Origin: JBCCRH01 sp039208045
GTDB taxonomy: Bacteria; Bacteroidota; Bacteroidia; Chitinophagales; Saprospiraceae
NCBI GenBank assembly: GCA_039208045.1
Contig: JBCCRH010000004.1
Coordinates: 1-41,715 of the forward strand
Direction of reading: 5' to 3'
Length of the DNA: 41,715 bases
Numbering within the stretch: the first letter of the stretch is position 1; each line of letters opens with the position of its first letter. Below are positions 17,401 through 25,519 of this stretch, one piece after another. The position numbers were made by a program, and so were the translations under genes. Below the pieces are notes generated by a model that was not told the DNA's origin, did no database searches, and saw only the letters and a program-made list of their open reading frames with translations.

Positions 17401-19908
17401 ATCCAAGAACCACTGGAAGGTCGCCCCCTCATTACCTGCATTAAGGAGTAGCTCGAATGGCCCACAGAAAGAAGTATCGGCCCCTAGCTCCACCACAGGT
17501 AGCGGATTGACTGTTAAGCTAAGCGAATCCGTATTACTACAACCATCAGCCGAAGTGGCTTGTAAGGTATAGCTACCCGCCTCACTCGCCTCAAGAATGG
17601 GGTCAGTAGCCCCTGCAAGAGGACTGCCATCTAGTAACCACTGGAAACTAAGTCCATCCGAAGTACCCACCAGCATAGTGCTTTCTCCCATACAAATAGC
17701 CTGATCCGCCCCTAGCTCTACAGTAGGCAATGGAATCACATTAAGCGAGACAGTATCACTATTCACACAATTGTTGGCATCCGTCACTAGCACCCCATAC
17801 GTTCCCGCTTGATTGGCCTGTAGCAAGCGCATGGTTTCCCCTACCAAGATAATGCCATCTAGCGTCCAGTTAAAAACAGCGCCATTATCGCCAGCATCCA
17901 GTGTAACACTATCGCTTGCGCAAATGGTCTGATCGTCCCCCAAATCAATGGCGGGCAGGGCATTGACGGTGAGTTCTAAGGTATCCGTGCCCGTACAATT
18001 ATTTGTATTGCTGATTTGTACCACATAGGTTCCAGCAGCCGTTACTTCCAGATCAGCCTCCGTGGCTCCATCGATGAGATCGCCATTGAGAAACCACTCA
18101 AACGTACCACTAGCATTGGCATTCAAGCTAGTAGTGGTGCTTTCGCAAATGGTCTGATCCATTCCAAGATCTGGGATGGGGGCGGTATCGAGCTGCAAGT
18201 TGAAGGTATCTTGCGCGGTGCAGTTGTCGGTATTGGTTACCTCTACCGTATACGTTCCCGCTAGGGTGGTGGTGAGCGTAGCCTCCGTGGCATCAGCTAT
18301 GGGGTTGCCGTTTAGGGCCCAGCTAAAACTAGCGCCAGGGTTTTGGGCATCTAGGGTAAGAAACTCGTTCGTACAAAGGGTAGTGTCATTGGCTAAAGCC
18401 AAAATAGGCGTCGCCAGGGCACTAACTACCACCGTATCTGCGGTGCTACAGTTAGAGTTGTTGGTGACAATGGCCACGTAAGTGCCAGGATCGGTCACTT
18501 CTAGGGTAGCACCAAGCGCATCAGGCAAGGTAGTACCATCGAGACTCCAAGCATAGTCGGTGCCTTCGCTCCCTGCATTGAGCATAGCACTCTGCCCTTG
18601 GCATAAGCCAATGTCGGCACCTAAGTTAACCGTTGGGAAAATATCTACGGGCTCTAAGGTATAGGTAAACTCTACCGTGCAATCTTGCGCATCTGTTAAG
18701 GTAATATCGTAGTCGCCAGCCACCAAGTTGGTGGCGATGCTATCCATCAATTCCGAGTCGTGCGACCAGCCATAGGTGTAAGGAGGCGTACCACCGGAAG
18801 GCGCTAGCGCCACGCGCCCCGTTGCACTACCACAGCCCGGACTTTCCTGCAAAAGCACCGATAAACTAATCGGGCTAAAGTCGGGTACAAAGACAGTCGT
18901 AGTAAAGGTATTGGTACATCCATTTTCATCTTCTACCTCCAAGGTAATATCGTACGTAGTATTCAGGTTGGGGAAGAGCTTGAGCGGATTTTGCAGGTTG
19001 GAACCTGTCATATCACCAAAGTCCCACCGCCAGCTACTAATAGCCGCAGCACCATTATTAGTAGCACTAAAAATGACCGCCTGGGGATTGCACTGGTCTT
19101 GCTGTACTTCGATACTAATATCTGGTTGGGCGATCACATCAATGATGAAATCGGCTGTGTCCGACCTGAAAGGGTCGGTTAGGATCAGCATAGCGGTATA
19201 GGTGCCAGCTTGCGAATAGGTGAAAACCGTATTGGTATCGGTATTGCTTTGCCCATCTCCGGATAGCCATTGCCAGTTTACTATATCGCTCTCATAGTTG
19301 GAATCGTCCACAAAATTTACCTCAAAAGGCGCACAGCCCGACGCTCCGTCGGCCTGATTATTGGCTAATCCCGCTGCTTCCAAAATAGGGCAAGTACTAA
19401 TGATTGCTCCATCAATATAAGCAGATGGAATCTCTGTGGGCGTCCCATTGATAATTCTAACGACCAGCTGATCCGTAGGGCTATCCGTAAATCGCACTTG
19501 CGCGGTACTATCACAGCTTGAAAAAGGCCGGTAGTAGAGATTAAAGGCCAGGGTGCTGTCTGGTAAGCTAATATTATTGAGGCCACTCGAAAACCAAGCT
19601 ACCGTCAGAATGCCGGTATCTGCTTGAGTCGTACTTAGATTCGATAGATTGAGATTCGGGATATTCAGATCAGCAATGGAATCAAAGGTGAGCCGAGCGG
19701 TATCCCATTGCAAAGTAAATTGAAAGCCGCTAACGTCTTCAAAATCTTCAATAAAAACCGGCACTTCAATCGGCTCATTAATTTCGGCTCGCACCGTGTC
19801 GATAAAAAAAGTCACAGGTTCTTGCGCCTGTAATAAAATCGTTCTTGGGATGACAAGAACAAGAACGAGGATAATTCTCGTTAAGTTCTTCATAATTGTT
19901 GTGTTCAT
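14491..19908 (-). CDS. 1805-residue T9SS type B (gliding-motility C-terminal) multidomain surface protein
   Basis: A secreted protein. The signal peptide spans about residues 6-29 (an alternative start is Met6, 19893). A cohesin-like beta domain lies at about 30-170. Two PKD domains follow (about 192-260, with YSQAGTYTAMLILTD; about 263-342, with WRWDFGDMTG). One SprB-type repeat (about 355-417, SGGTPPYTYGWS) comes next. From about 427 I count 15 Ig-like repeats of about 75 residues with a V.LG.D...C....L.L.AG start and an AGTY.V.VTN..NC..TD end, then two more divergent repeats. The last ~90 residues (from VETVNIITPNGDGQND, with LIVFNRWGNIVY and LPAGVYFYVLR) form a type B CHU_C sorting domain. 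Probably an adhesin or surface-fibre protein. The ligand cannot be read from sequence. It is followed by the PorP/SprF-like gene, its likely secretion partner. Confidence 0.92.
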   Translation of the reverse strand: MNTTIMKNLTRIILVLVLVIPRTILLQAQEPVTFFIDTVRAEINEPIEVPVFIEDFEDVSGFQFTLQWDTARLTFDSIADLNIPNLNLSNLSTTQADTGILTVAWFSSGLNNISLPDSTLAFNLYYRPFSSCDSTAQVRFTDSPTDQLVVRIINGTPTEIPSAYIDGAIISTCPILEAAGLANNQADGASGCAPFEVNFVDDSNYESDIVNWQWLSGDGQSNTDTNTVFTYSQAGTYTAMLILTDPFRSDTADFIIDVIAQPDISIEVQQDQCNPQAVIFSATNNGAAAISSWRWDFGDMTGSNLQNPLKLFPNLNTTYDITLEVEDENGCTNTFTTTVFVPDFSPISLSVLLQESPGCGSATGRVALAPSGGTPPYTYGWSHDSELMDSIATNLVAGDYDITLTDAQDCTVEFTYTLEPVDIFPTVNLGADIGLCQGQSAMLNAGSEGTDYAWSLDGTTLPDALGATLEVTDPGTYVAIVTNNSNCSTADTVVVSALATPILALANDTTLCTNEFLTLDAQNPGASFSWALNGNPIADATEATLTTTLAGTYTVEVTNTDNCTAQDTFNLQLDTAPIPDLGMDQTICESTTTSLNANASGTFEWFLNGDLIDGATEADLEVTAAGTYVVQISNTNNCTGTDTLELTVNALPAIDLGDDQTICASDSVTLDAGDNGAVFNWTLDGIILVGETMRLLQANQAGTYGVLVTDANNCVNSDTVSLNVIPLPTVELGADQAICMGESTMLVGTSDGLSFQWLLDGSPLAGATDPILEASEAGSYTLQATSADGCSNTDSLSLTVNPLPVVELGADTSFCGPFELLLNAGNEGATFQWFLDGDLLDDETAAILLADAAGSYQVEVTDTNNCSASDSIMLREEGEIMIALGADTLICAGEFVPLQAGVATDDIQWFLDGTPIPGATAPGLNANQAGTYSVALLRGANCVGADTIVVEVSALPAVELGTDQQFCAGGSLTLNANATADTFSWLLNGEPLADASDATLDTSSPGQYEVVATNLPNCTATDLIVVTEVPNPVVDLGPDTTRCTNTTLVLDAGNAGASFNWIVDGELVDEATMASFSPAMSGEHIVVVTDENNCTSSDTTNVTIFPAPSFALPADTIICLEDSLVLMVTVSDADSFHWSLDGVELIGATSAMLPINEAGTYALEASNSSGCSASSAFTATLGDRPPLDLGMDASFCANTSFLVQTNISDATIEWTLDGAPFSPPSPEAFEATSPGVYVASANAGACTAVDTLVLSALPLPTVELGEDTVLCAGDALLLMAMSDAPQLVWTIDGEVVQEGAANLFQTDQSGTYVVSATNAQGCSFADTLLIAEGILPDPTLGANLGICTNDTLVLNAGPGATFEWFFNEILIDTAQSASLSITTPGDYRVMVTSVDNCMGEGAASVAAFAPPPLNLGVDTSICVGTSLPVVLACTECTAEWQDGSNQLARSLGEADTYSVEITSPQGCTAADTLVLGLLERPVVELGDSLELCPNEQLTIEAGTFASYQWSTGASTSAIDFEAPASTSPQDLILWVEVSNEDDCTDRDSIQLTILPVVSAAIETSTNTACEGDTIQLIASGGTLYEWMVPDSIISESDIADPLGFPTETTTFQVLVSNDCPSNVDSAFVTIKIDPAPAATAGPDTCILLGQDYEFSASGGISYAWEENLDFPLSDLGIANPMASPRVTTTYIVEITGENGCSLIDSVQVLIADNPNNFVETVNIITPNGDGQNDFLEFDGLGKYQENELIVFNRWGNIVYQQKTYENDWEGTNNNGQELPAGVYFYVLRIQPGNAEIKSTLTIVRE

Positions 19909-19992
19909 AAGATGATGGGTGAAATTAGCCTAATTTTCTTGGGGAACATAATTTTTTGTTTGGGACACTAATTATGCTATCGATAAAAACAT

Positions 19993-20026
19993 TTTGTGTT
20001 TTATTTAAATAAAAATATTATATTTG
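19993..20026 (+). promoter_or_regulatory. Bacteroidota-type promoter of the UmuD-like gene
   Basis: TTTG at 19993-19996 and an exact TAnnTTTG (TATATTTG, 20019-20026) are spaced 22 bases apart, within the usual 17-23. The start site would fall near 20033. It lies downstream of the outermost in-frame ATG (19996), so translation must begin later, which fits ATG 20086. Confidence 0.65.
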
Positions 20027-20085
20027 TTTTGAATTCAACAACAGCAGGTATCACACATTTCATTCACTTCCAAAAAAGTAGTGCT

Positions 20086-20532
20086 ATGCTCACTTTCGAA
20101 CGATGCCAAACCGTGCCTGTAGTTTCCCTTTGCGACATGAATCCGCATGTGGCTACGCTGCCTAAGACGCCAGATTTTCCGATACTAGGCGATACCTTCC
20201 ATTTCTTACGCTTAGATTTGAGCTTGGCACAAATCAATAATCCTGCCGATACTTACTTTGTACAGCATACGGATGATAGTATGGTGGGAGAAGGGATCGG
20301 TGTAGGTTCCATTCTAGTAGTGGACTGCTCGGCGAAGCCGGAGCAGGGGAGGCTAGTCATTGCTTTTGTAGAGGGGATGTTTGTGCTGCGGCGTATTTTT
20401 TACTCTAGCAAAGGAGTTGTCCTAAAAGCTGCGAATGCTAACATCGATGATATGCACTTGCCGTTGGATATGACTTTTGGTATTTGGGGAGTGGTGAGGG
20501 ACGTGCTTGGGCAAGCAGCAATGGCAGCATAG
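20086..20532 (+). CDS. umuD: UmuD-like S24 protein with catalytic Lys replaced by Arg
   Basis: 148 residues from ATG 20086, chosen because the promoter lies inside the longer reading frame (19996) and because the length and start match UmuD. It aligns by eye with E. coli UmuD: ATYFV/DTYFV, then nucleophile Ser65 in DDSMVGEGI, LLIVD/ILVVD, IVIAAVDGEFTVKK/LVIAFVEGMFVLRR, and FGVV/WGVV near the end. The position of the catalytic Lys97 of UmuD is Arg102 here, and no Cys/Ala-Gly cleavage site is seen at the expected N-terminal distance. UmuD becomes UmuD' by RecA-stimulated self-cleavage to form polymerase V with UmuC; no umuC, dinB or imuB gene is in the window. It may be a non-cleaving regulator or dimer partner. 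It is divergent from the 1805-residue protein gene. Confidence 0.8.
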   Translation: MLTFERCQTVPVVSLCDMNPHVATLPKTPDFPILGDTFHFLRLDLSLAQINNPADTYFVQHTDDSMVGEGIGVGSILVVDCSAKPEQGRLVIAFVEGMFVLRRIFYSSKGVVLKAANANIDDMHLPLDMTFGIWGVVRDVLGQAAMAA

Positions 20533-20561
20533 GTTCATACATTATCGCTACGCTTTTTTTC

Positions 20562-20608
20562 CGTTGGTTTTCTTTGGCTATATTAGCCCAAGAGAAACCT
20601 AACCAACG
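20562..20608 (+). promoter_or_regulatory. Long hairpin ending 5 bases before the pulA start
   Basis: CGTTGGTT (20562-20569) pairs perfectly with AACCAACG (20601-20608). Inside, GGTTT..CTTTGG.CTA can pair with TAGCCCAAG..AAACC. The outer and inner stems compete for the same GGTT, so two alternative folds exist. ATG of pulA is at 20614, so either fold would cover the ribosome landing site. It could equally be a DNA operator. No T-run follows, which argues against a simple terminator. Confidence 0.45.
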
Positions 20609-20613
20609 ATCCA

Positions 20614-22629
20614 ATGCGTATAAACAAACAATTTTTACACCTTTTACTAGCTGTAGCGATGATGACAACTGCTTGCACCAATAACGAGGATGCTTCTAAT
20701 CAACTGCTTTCCTTTGATGACTATCCTGTATATGAAGGGACCGACCTGGGTCTCACTTTCGAAGGAAAGTATACCAATTTCAAGATTTGGGCACCCTCTG
20801 CGGATTTGGTGCGTATCCAGTTCTATGAGGAAGCACTTGGCGGAGAGCCTACCCAAATTCATGTGCTAAAAGCGGAAGATCAAGGCATTTGGTCATACAC
20901 CACACGAAAGTCCTTGCAGGGGTTGTACTATACGTTTCAAGTGCGCATCAAAGACACTTGGCTAGCCGAAGTACCCGATCCTTACGCGAAAGCGGTGGGT
21001 ACCAACGGCAAACGTGCGATGGTAGTAGATTTGGCGACGACCAATCCCGAAGGCTGGGAAAACGACCAGCGCCCCCCTTTAGCGCAAGCGACCGATATTA
21101 TCATCTATGAGCTACATGTACGCGATATTTCGACCCACCCCAGCTCCGGCATTCAGAACAAAGGAAAATTTTTAGGCTTGACCGAAAGCGGTACCCAAAA
21201 CCCTAATGGCGAAGCTACGGGCTTGGATCACTTCAAAGAATTGGGCGTGACCCACATCCACTTGCTGCCTTCCTTCGATTATCGCTCTATCGATGAGACC
21301 AAGCTGGAAGAAAACAAATTTAATTGGGGCTACGATCCCGAAAACTATAACGTGCCTGAAGGGAGCTACGCTACCGATCCAGCAGATGGAGCCGTCCGTA
21401 TCCGCGAGTTCAAGCAGATGGTGCAGACGTTCCATGACAATGGCATGCGCGTTATCCTCGATGTGGTGTACAACCATACCGGCGCTACCGAAACATCTAA
21501 TTTTAACCAACTCGTTCCCGGCTATTACTACCGGCAAGATGCAATGGGCGGTTTCTCTAACGCTTCTGCTTGTGGCAACGAAACGGCTTCTGAGCGGGCC
21601 ATGATGCGCAAATTTATTATGGAATCAGTAGTGTATTGGGCAACAGAGTACCACTTGGATGGCTTCCGCTTTGACCTTATGGGCATCCATGATATCGAAA
21701 CGATGAATGCGGTGGCAGCTGCTTTACGCAAAGTGGATTCTACTATTTTTGTGTACGGTGAGGGCTGGTTGGCTGGCGATAGCCCACTGCCGGAGGCCAA
21801 TCGTGCGATCAAAGCAAAGACACAACAGTTGGATGGTGTGGCGGCCTTCAGCGATGACATTCGCGATGCTATCAAGGGGCATGTATTTACTCACGATGCC
21901 AAGGGTTTTGCTAGTGGCCAGCCAGGACTACAAGAAAGCATCAAGTTTGGCATAGTCGCTTCTACACAGCACCCCCAGGTCAATTACGACTCGATAAATT
22001 ATTCCAACGCCCCCTGGGCAAAGCACCCCACTCAAACGATCACCTACACGAGCTGCCACGATAACCATACCCTCTATGATCGACTGCAAATATCCTGTCC
22101 AGAAGCGAGCGAGGCCGAGCGTTTAGCCATGCACCGCTTGGCAGGTACGATTGTGCTTACCTCACAAGGCGTCGCCTTTCTGCACGCAGGCGTGGAACTG
22201 GCACGCACTAAAAATGGCGTAGAAAACTCCTTCGAATCACCCGATAGCATCAATCAAATCGATTGGAATTGGAAGACGAAACACCAACCCCTTTTCAACT
22301 ACTTCAAGGGCTTAATTGCTTTGCGCAAAAATCACCCCGCATTCCGCTTACCTACTACCGAACTGGTGCAGCAGCACCTCCAATTTTTGCCTACGAGCAA
22401 CGATAATCTAGTGGCCTATACCCTTTCGGGAAATGCCAATGGTGACAGTTGGTCTGACATTTTGGTGCTCCTTAATGGCAATACGACCGATCAGGCGGTG
22501 GCTATCCCCGCTGGTCCTTGGACGATTGCTGTAGATGGACAGCAAATTGACGAAGCAGGCCTTGGAACGATAGATGCTGATCAATTGACGGTGAATGCCT
22601 CTTCTGCGCTTGTACTTTTTAAAAAATAA
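20614..22629 (+). CDS. pulA: Type I pullulanase, lipoprotein (GH13)
   Basis: A 671-residue enzyme that cleaves alpha-1,6 links in pullulan, starch and branched dextrins. The lipobox MTTAC places the lipid at Cys21; the following TNNED is acidic, as in exported Bacteroidota surface lipoproteins, but surface location is inference. A CBM48-like domain (about 45-130) precedes the GH13 barrel. Visible motifs are NWGYDPENY (about 237-245, the type I pullulanase signature region), RVILDVVYNHTG, nucleophile Asp354 in GFRFDL, acid/base Glu383 in YGEGW, and Asp483 in SCHDNHTLYD. A C-terminal beta domain ends in ALVLF. The sugar transporter follows after 21 bases, so the two are probably one operon. Confidence 0.94.
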   Translation: MRINKQFLHLLLAVAMMTTACTNNEDASNQLLSFDDYPVYEGTDLGLTFEGKYTNFKIWAPSADLVRIQFYEEALGGEPTQIHVLKAEDQGIWSYTTRKSLQGLYYTFQVRIKDTWLAEVPDPYAKAVGTNGKRAMVVDLATTNPEGWENDQRPPLAQATDIIIYELHVRDISTHPSSGIQNKGKFLGLTESGTQNPNGEATGLDHFKELGVTHIHLLPSFDYRSIDETKLEENKFNWGYDPENYNVPEGSYATDPADGAVRIREFKQMVQTFHDNGMRVILDVVYNHTGATETSNFNQLVPGYYYRQDAMGGFSNASACGNETASERAMMRKFIMESVVYWATEYHLDGFRFDLMGIHDIETMNAVAAALRKVDSTIFVYGEGWLAGDSPLPEANRAIKAKTQQLDGVAAFSDDIRDAIKGHVFTHDAKGFASGQPGLQESIKFGIVASTQHPQVNYDSINYSNAPWAKHPTQTITYTSCHDNHTLYDRLQISCPEASEAERLAMHRLAGTIVLTSQGVAFLHAGVELARTKNGVENSFESPDSINQIDWNWKTKHQPLFNYFKGLIALRKNHPAFRLPTTELVQQHLQFLPTSNDNLVAYTLSGNANGDSWSDILVLLNGNTTDQAVAIPAGPWTIAVDGQQIDEAGLGTIDADQLTVNASSALVLFKK

Positions 22630-22650
22630 CCACCTTTTTAAACGACACTT

Positions 22651-24063
22651 ATGTTAGCTATTCAGAAACGAATTACTAATCTTTTCTATGCATTATTGAG
22701 CCTTCCGGCAACAGCCATGGGCTTTGCCCTTTCGGTACAAATTTCAGCCTTGAGCTGGATATTGGGAACTAAATACGGCTTAGAAATTGAGGACATCGGC
22801 TTAGTCTGGGCCGCAGGGCCTATTGCGGGTATCTTTGGGCAGGTCTTTTTTGGGGTGTGGAGTGATAATGTGTGGTTTGGCGGGGGGCGACGCAGGCCGT
22901 TTATCATTGTCGGAGGTATTTTGGCCGCTCTGAGTTTATTAGCTCTGCCAAACCTTGAAATTGTCTCTTCGGCCATTGGGATAGAAGGCATACTGGGGGT
23001 AGCCATAGCAGTTGCTTTAGCGCTCGACCTTTCGGTAAATGTAGGCTTCAACCCCACGCGCTCTATCATTGCCGATGTAACGCCCGAAGGCGAAAAGCGT
23101 ACCAAAGGCTACACCTGGATGCAAACCATATCCGGTACTTTTGGGATGCTGGCCTATGTGATTGGGGCCGTTTCCGGCAAAACGTTTCTCATCTACTTTG
23201 GGGCTGTCTTGGTACTAGCTTTCACGGTGATTCCGCCCTTTTTTATCGAAGAACCTCGTGATTTTGAACAGACCGAAGGGAGTAAGTCGGGATTTAAAGA
23301 AGGTTTTATGGCCATCCGCCCGCTGTGGGGCTTTTTGCTCTATGCTATCTATCGCGTGCCAGTGCGGGTCATGGAGATTGAAGTGCACAATAGTTACATG
23401 GAAATTGCCTGTGCTATTCTAACGATATTTTTTGTTGCCCAAACCTTGTTCCAATCGGAGACTGGAAAGTCAAAAGAGGAAGCTAGCCAAATTGGATTTC
23501 AGAAAGTACTGGCGGCACATAGTTTCACTTGGATTGGGGTACAAGCCATGTTTATTTATATGTTTTCCTACTTGCAGTTTCGTTTCCCTGATTCTTCTCA
23601 AGAGGGCGTCGGGCAGGTAATTGATATTTCCTTCCTCATCCTAAATGGTGTTGCAGCGGTTCTACCTGCTTTCGTTTTAGAGCCCATCACGCGCAAGATT
23701 GGTCGGGTACGTACGCATATGCTTTGCATCGCGATTATGGCGGTGGGCTATGGTGGCCTCTGGTTATTGGGCACCAGCCCTACTATTATCTACTTCTTGA
23801 TGGCTATTTTAGGCATCGGCTGGGCTGCCACGGTGAGCTTGCCGTTCGCCATCATGTCGCAAAAAGTAGATCAGGCACAAATGGGATTGTATATGGGCTT
23901 GTTCAACCTATCAGTCGTGTTGCCGCAATTGGTGGCGAGCTTGGGCGTCGGCGAGTGGATTGGGCAGGAGGCGGATAAGAGTCTGGTCTTTTTGTTGTGT
24001 ATGGTGACGTTGGGGATTTCGGCGGTGGCGTGGGCGTTGGTGAAGGAGGAAGGGGGGAGGTGA
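22651..24063 (+). CDS. MFS sugar transporter, SLC45/GPH-like (maltose or sucrose type)
   Basis: 470 residues with about 12 hydrophobic segments and no signal peptide, hence an inner-membrane carrier. The loop after helix 2 reads GVWSDNVWFGGGRRRPFI. The D...GRRRPFI motif is characteristic of the SLC45 / plant sucrose-H+ symporter branch of the major facilitator superfamily, many of whose bacterial members sit in alpha-glucan utilisation loci. Following pulA by 21 bases, it is the natural route for maltose or malto-oligosaccharides released by PulA. The substrate is inferred from this context. The C-terminus (KEEGGR) runs directly into the G-rich repeat tract, and its last codons share that purine-rich character. 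Confidence 0.88.
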   Translation: MLAIQKRITNLFYALLSLPATAMGFALSVQISALSWILGTKYGLEIEDIGLVWAAGPIAGIFGQVFFGVWSDNVWFGGGRRRPFIIVGGILAALSLLALPNLEIVSSAIGIEGILGVAIAVALALDLSVNVGFNPTRSIIADVTPEGEKRTKGYTWMQTISGTFGMLAYVIGAVSGKTFLIYFGAVLVLAFTVIPPFFIEEPRDFEQTEGSKSGFKEGFMAIRPLWGFLLYAIYRVPVRVMEIEVHNSYMEIACAILTIFFVAQTLFQSETGKSKEEASQIGFQKVLAAHSFTWIGVQAMFIYMFSYLQFRFPDSSQEGVGQVIDISFLILNGVAAVLPAFVLEPITRKIGRVRTHMLCIAIMAVGYGGLWLLGTSPTIIYFLMAILGIGWAATVSLPFAIMSQKVDQAQMGLYMGLFNLSVVLPQLVASLGVGEWIGQEADKSLVFLLCMVTLGISAVAWALVKEEGGR

Positions 24064-24183
24064 GGGGGGTGGGGGAAAGGAGGACGGAGGAAAGGAGGAT
24101 GGGGGGTGAGTTGAGGGGTTTTGGAGTTTAGGGGTTTGGGAGTTGAGGAGTTTTGGGATTTAGGGGTTTGGGGAGTTGAGGGG
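24061..24183 (+). repeat. Purine/G-rich tract with a 32/33-bp degenerate tandem repeat
   Basis: 24061-24110 is almost pure A/G with many G-runs. Then a 32-bp unit (24111-24142) is repeated as a 33-bp unit (24143-24175) and begins a third time (24176-24183). Each unit reads TTGAGGGG..TTTGG..TTTAGGGGTTTGGG(G)AG. At least four runs of three or more G lie close together, so G-quadruplex formation is possible. It fills most of the 211-base gap between the transporter and the M28 peptidase. Confidence 0.75.
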
Positions 24184-24274
24184 TAAGTGCTTGACTATGG
24201 CTGGAGCTTGAACAGACTTGGTTTCTTGTAGTTTAGTAAATGTTAGATTATTTAATCATTCTAAAAATCGAAAA

Positions 24275-25501
24275 ATGAAAAAGAATATACTAGGATTTAT
24301 ACTGAGTTTTTGCTCGCTGGCAGTGGTGGCGCAGCAAGGAGGAATGGTTGATCCGCAGATGGAGATGGATATGGTCTATCTGGCGTCCGATTATTTGGAG
24401 GGGCGTGAGACGGGGAAGGCTGGGGAGGCTAAGGCGGCAGCTTATATCATTCGTCGCTTTGAGCAAATTGGGCTTTCGCCAAAAGGGGTGGATGGCAGTT
24501 GGGTACAGCCATTTTCGTTTACGTACCAGCCTAATCCTCACGCTGGGAAAAAGATGTCAGTTAATGGAAAAAATGTAGTTGGATTTATCGATAATGGAGC
24601 GGCTACGACCGTGGTGATTGGAGCGCATTACGATCATGTAGGGATGGGCAATTTTGGGTCGCGCCATTCAGGTGGACCGGCCATTCACAATGGCGCAGAT
24701 GATAATGCGAGTGGGGTGACGGCTCTACTGTACCTAGCAGAGCAGTTGAAGGGGAGCACGCTCAAGAATAATAACTATTTGTTTATTGCTTTTTCAGGAG
24801 AAGAGTTTGGGTTATTTGGCTCTAAGCACTTTGTCGATGAGCCAACAATTGATTTAGGATCAGTGAATTACATGTTCAATATGGATATGGTAGGTCGTAT
24901 GAGTGAGGACAAACAACTGGTTGTAAATGGGGCCGGGACTTCGCCGGTATGGAAGCAAGAGCTGAACGCCATAAAATCTGGGGGAATCAAAGTGACTACG
25001 ACCGATTCGGGTGTTGGCCCTTCTGACCATACATCTTTTTATAAAAAAGACATTCCAGTCCTTCACTTTTTTACAGGGCAGAACAAAGATTACCATACAC
25101 CAGAAGATGATGCTCGGTTTATCAACTTTGCAGGTATGCAATTGGTGAGTGACTTTATGCTAGAGCTGATGGAGCGGCTCGATGATGATGGCAAAATAGC
25201 ATTTTCCAAGACGAAGGAAGAGACAGGGAGCAGAAGAGCAGCAAAATACAAAGTGACACTTGGTATCATGCCGGATTACTCTAGCGATGCTGGCGGGCTA
25301 CGAATTGATGCTGTTTTGGATGATCGCCCTGCGGCTGTAGCTGGTATGGAAGATGGTGATATTATTACCAAAATGGGTGATTTTGATGTCAAAGACATTT
25401 ACGGGTATATGGAAGCACTGAGCAAGTTCAAAAAAGGTGATCGAACGATTGTCGTGGTGCGCCGTGGGAAGGAGCTAATAGAGAAGATCGTAGAGTTTTA
25501 G
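24275..25501 (+). CDS. Secreted M28 zinc aminopeptidase with C-terminal PDZ domain
   Basis: 408 residues. I chose ATG 24275 because it starts a clean signal peptide (MKKNILGFILSFCSLAVVAQQ); the longer frame from 24218 adds 19 polar residues. Family M28 zinc ligands and catalytic residues are visible: His118 in GAHYDHVG, Asp142 in GADDNASG, Glu176-Glu177 in SGEEFG, Asp in FNMDMVGR and a late His in DYHTPEDD. A PDZ-like domain fills about 320-408 (DRPAAVAGMEDGDIITKMGD, then KKGDRTIVVVRRG). Such enzymes remove N-terminal residues from peptides in the periplasm or outside. It is the first of three closely spaced peptidase genes; the S9 gene follows after 18 bases. Confidence 0.92.
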   Translation: MKKNILGFILSFCSLAVVAQQGGMVDPQMEMDMVYLASDYLEGRETGKAGEAKAAAYIIRRFEQIGLSPKGVDGSWVQPFSFTYQPNPHAGKKMSVNGKNVVGFIDNGAATTVVIGAHYDHVGMGNFGSRHSGGPAIHNGADDNASGVTALLYLAEQLKGSTLKNNNYLFIAFSGEEFGLFGSKHFVDEPTIDLGSVNYMFNMDMVGRMSEDKQLVVNGAGTSPVWKQELNAIKSGGIKVTTTDSGVGPSDHTSFYKKDIPVLHFFTGQNKDYHTPEDDARFINFAGMQLVSDFMLELMERLDDDGKIAFSKTKEETGSRRAAKYKVTLGIMPDYSSDAGGLRIDAVLDDRPAAVAGMEDGDIITKMGDFDVKDIYGYMEALSKFKKGDRTIVVVRRGKELIEKIVEF

Positions 25502-25519
25502 TGAAAATCAAATAGATAT

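Noticed and set aside
19996..20085. 30-residue N-terminal extension of the UmuD-like protein
   Set aside because: The extension contains the -7 promoter element (20019-20026), so it should not be in the mRNA, and UmuD proteins start as MLTFERC does.
20562..20608. Simple intrinsic terminator of the UmuD-like gene
   Set aside because: No T-run follows the stem and it ends 5 bases before the pulA start; the T-run at 20553-20560 is on the wrong side.
24218..24274. 19-residue extension of the M28 peptidase
   Set aside because: It would place polar residues before the signal peptide; ATG 24275 is the better start.
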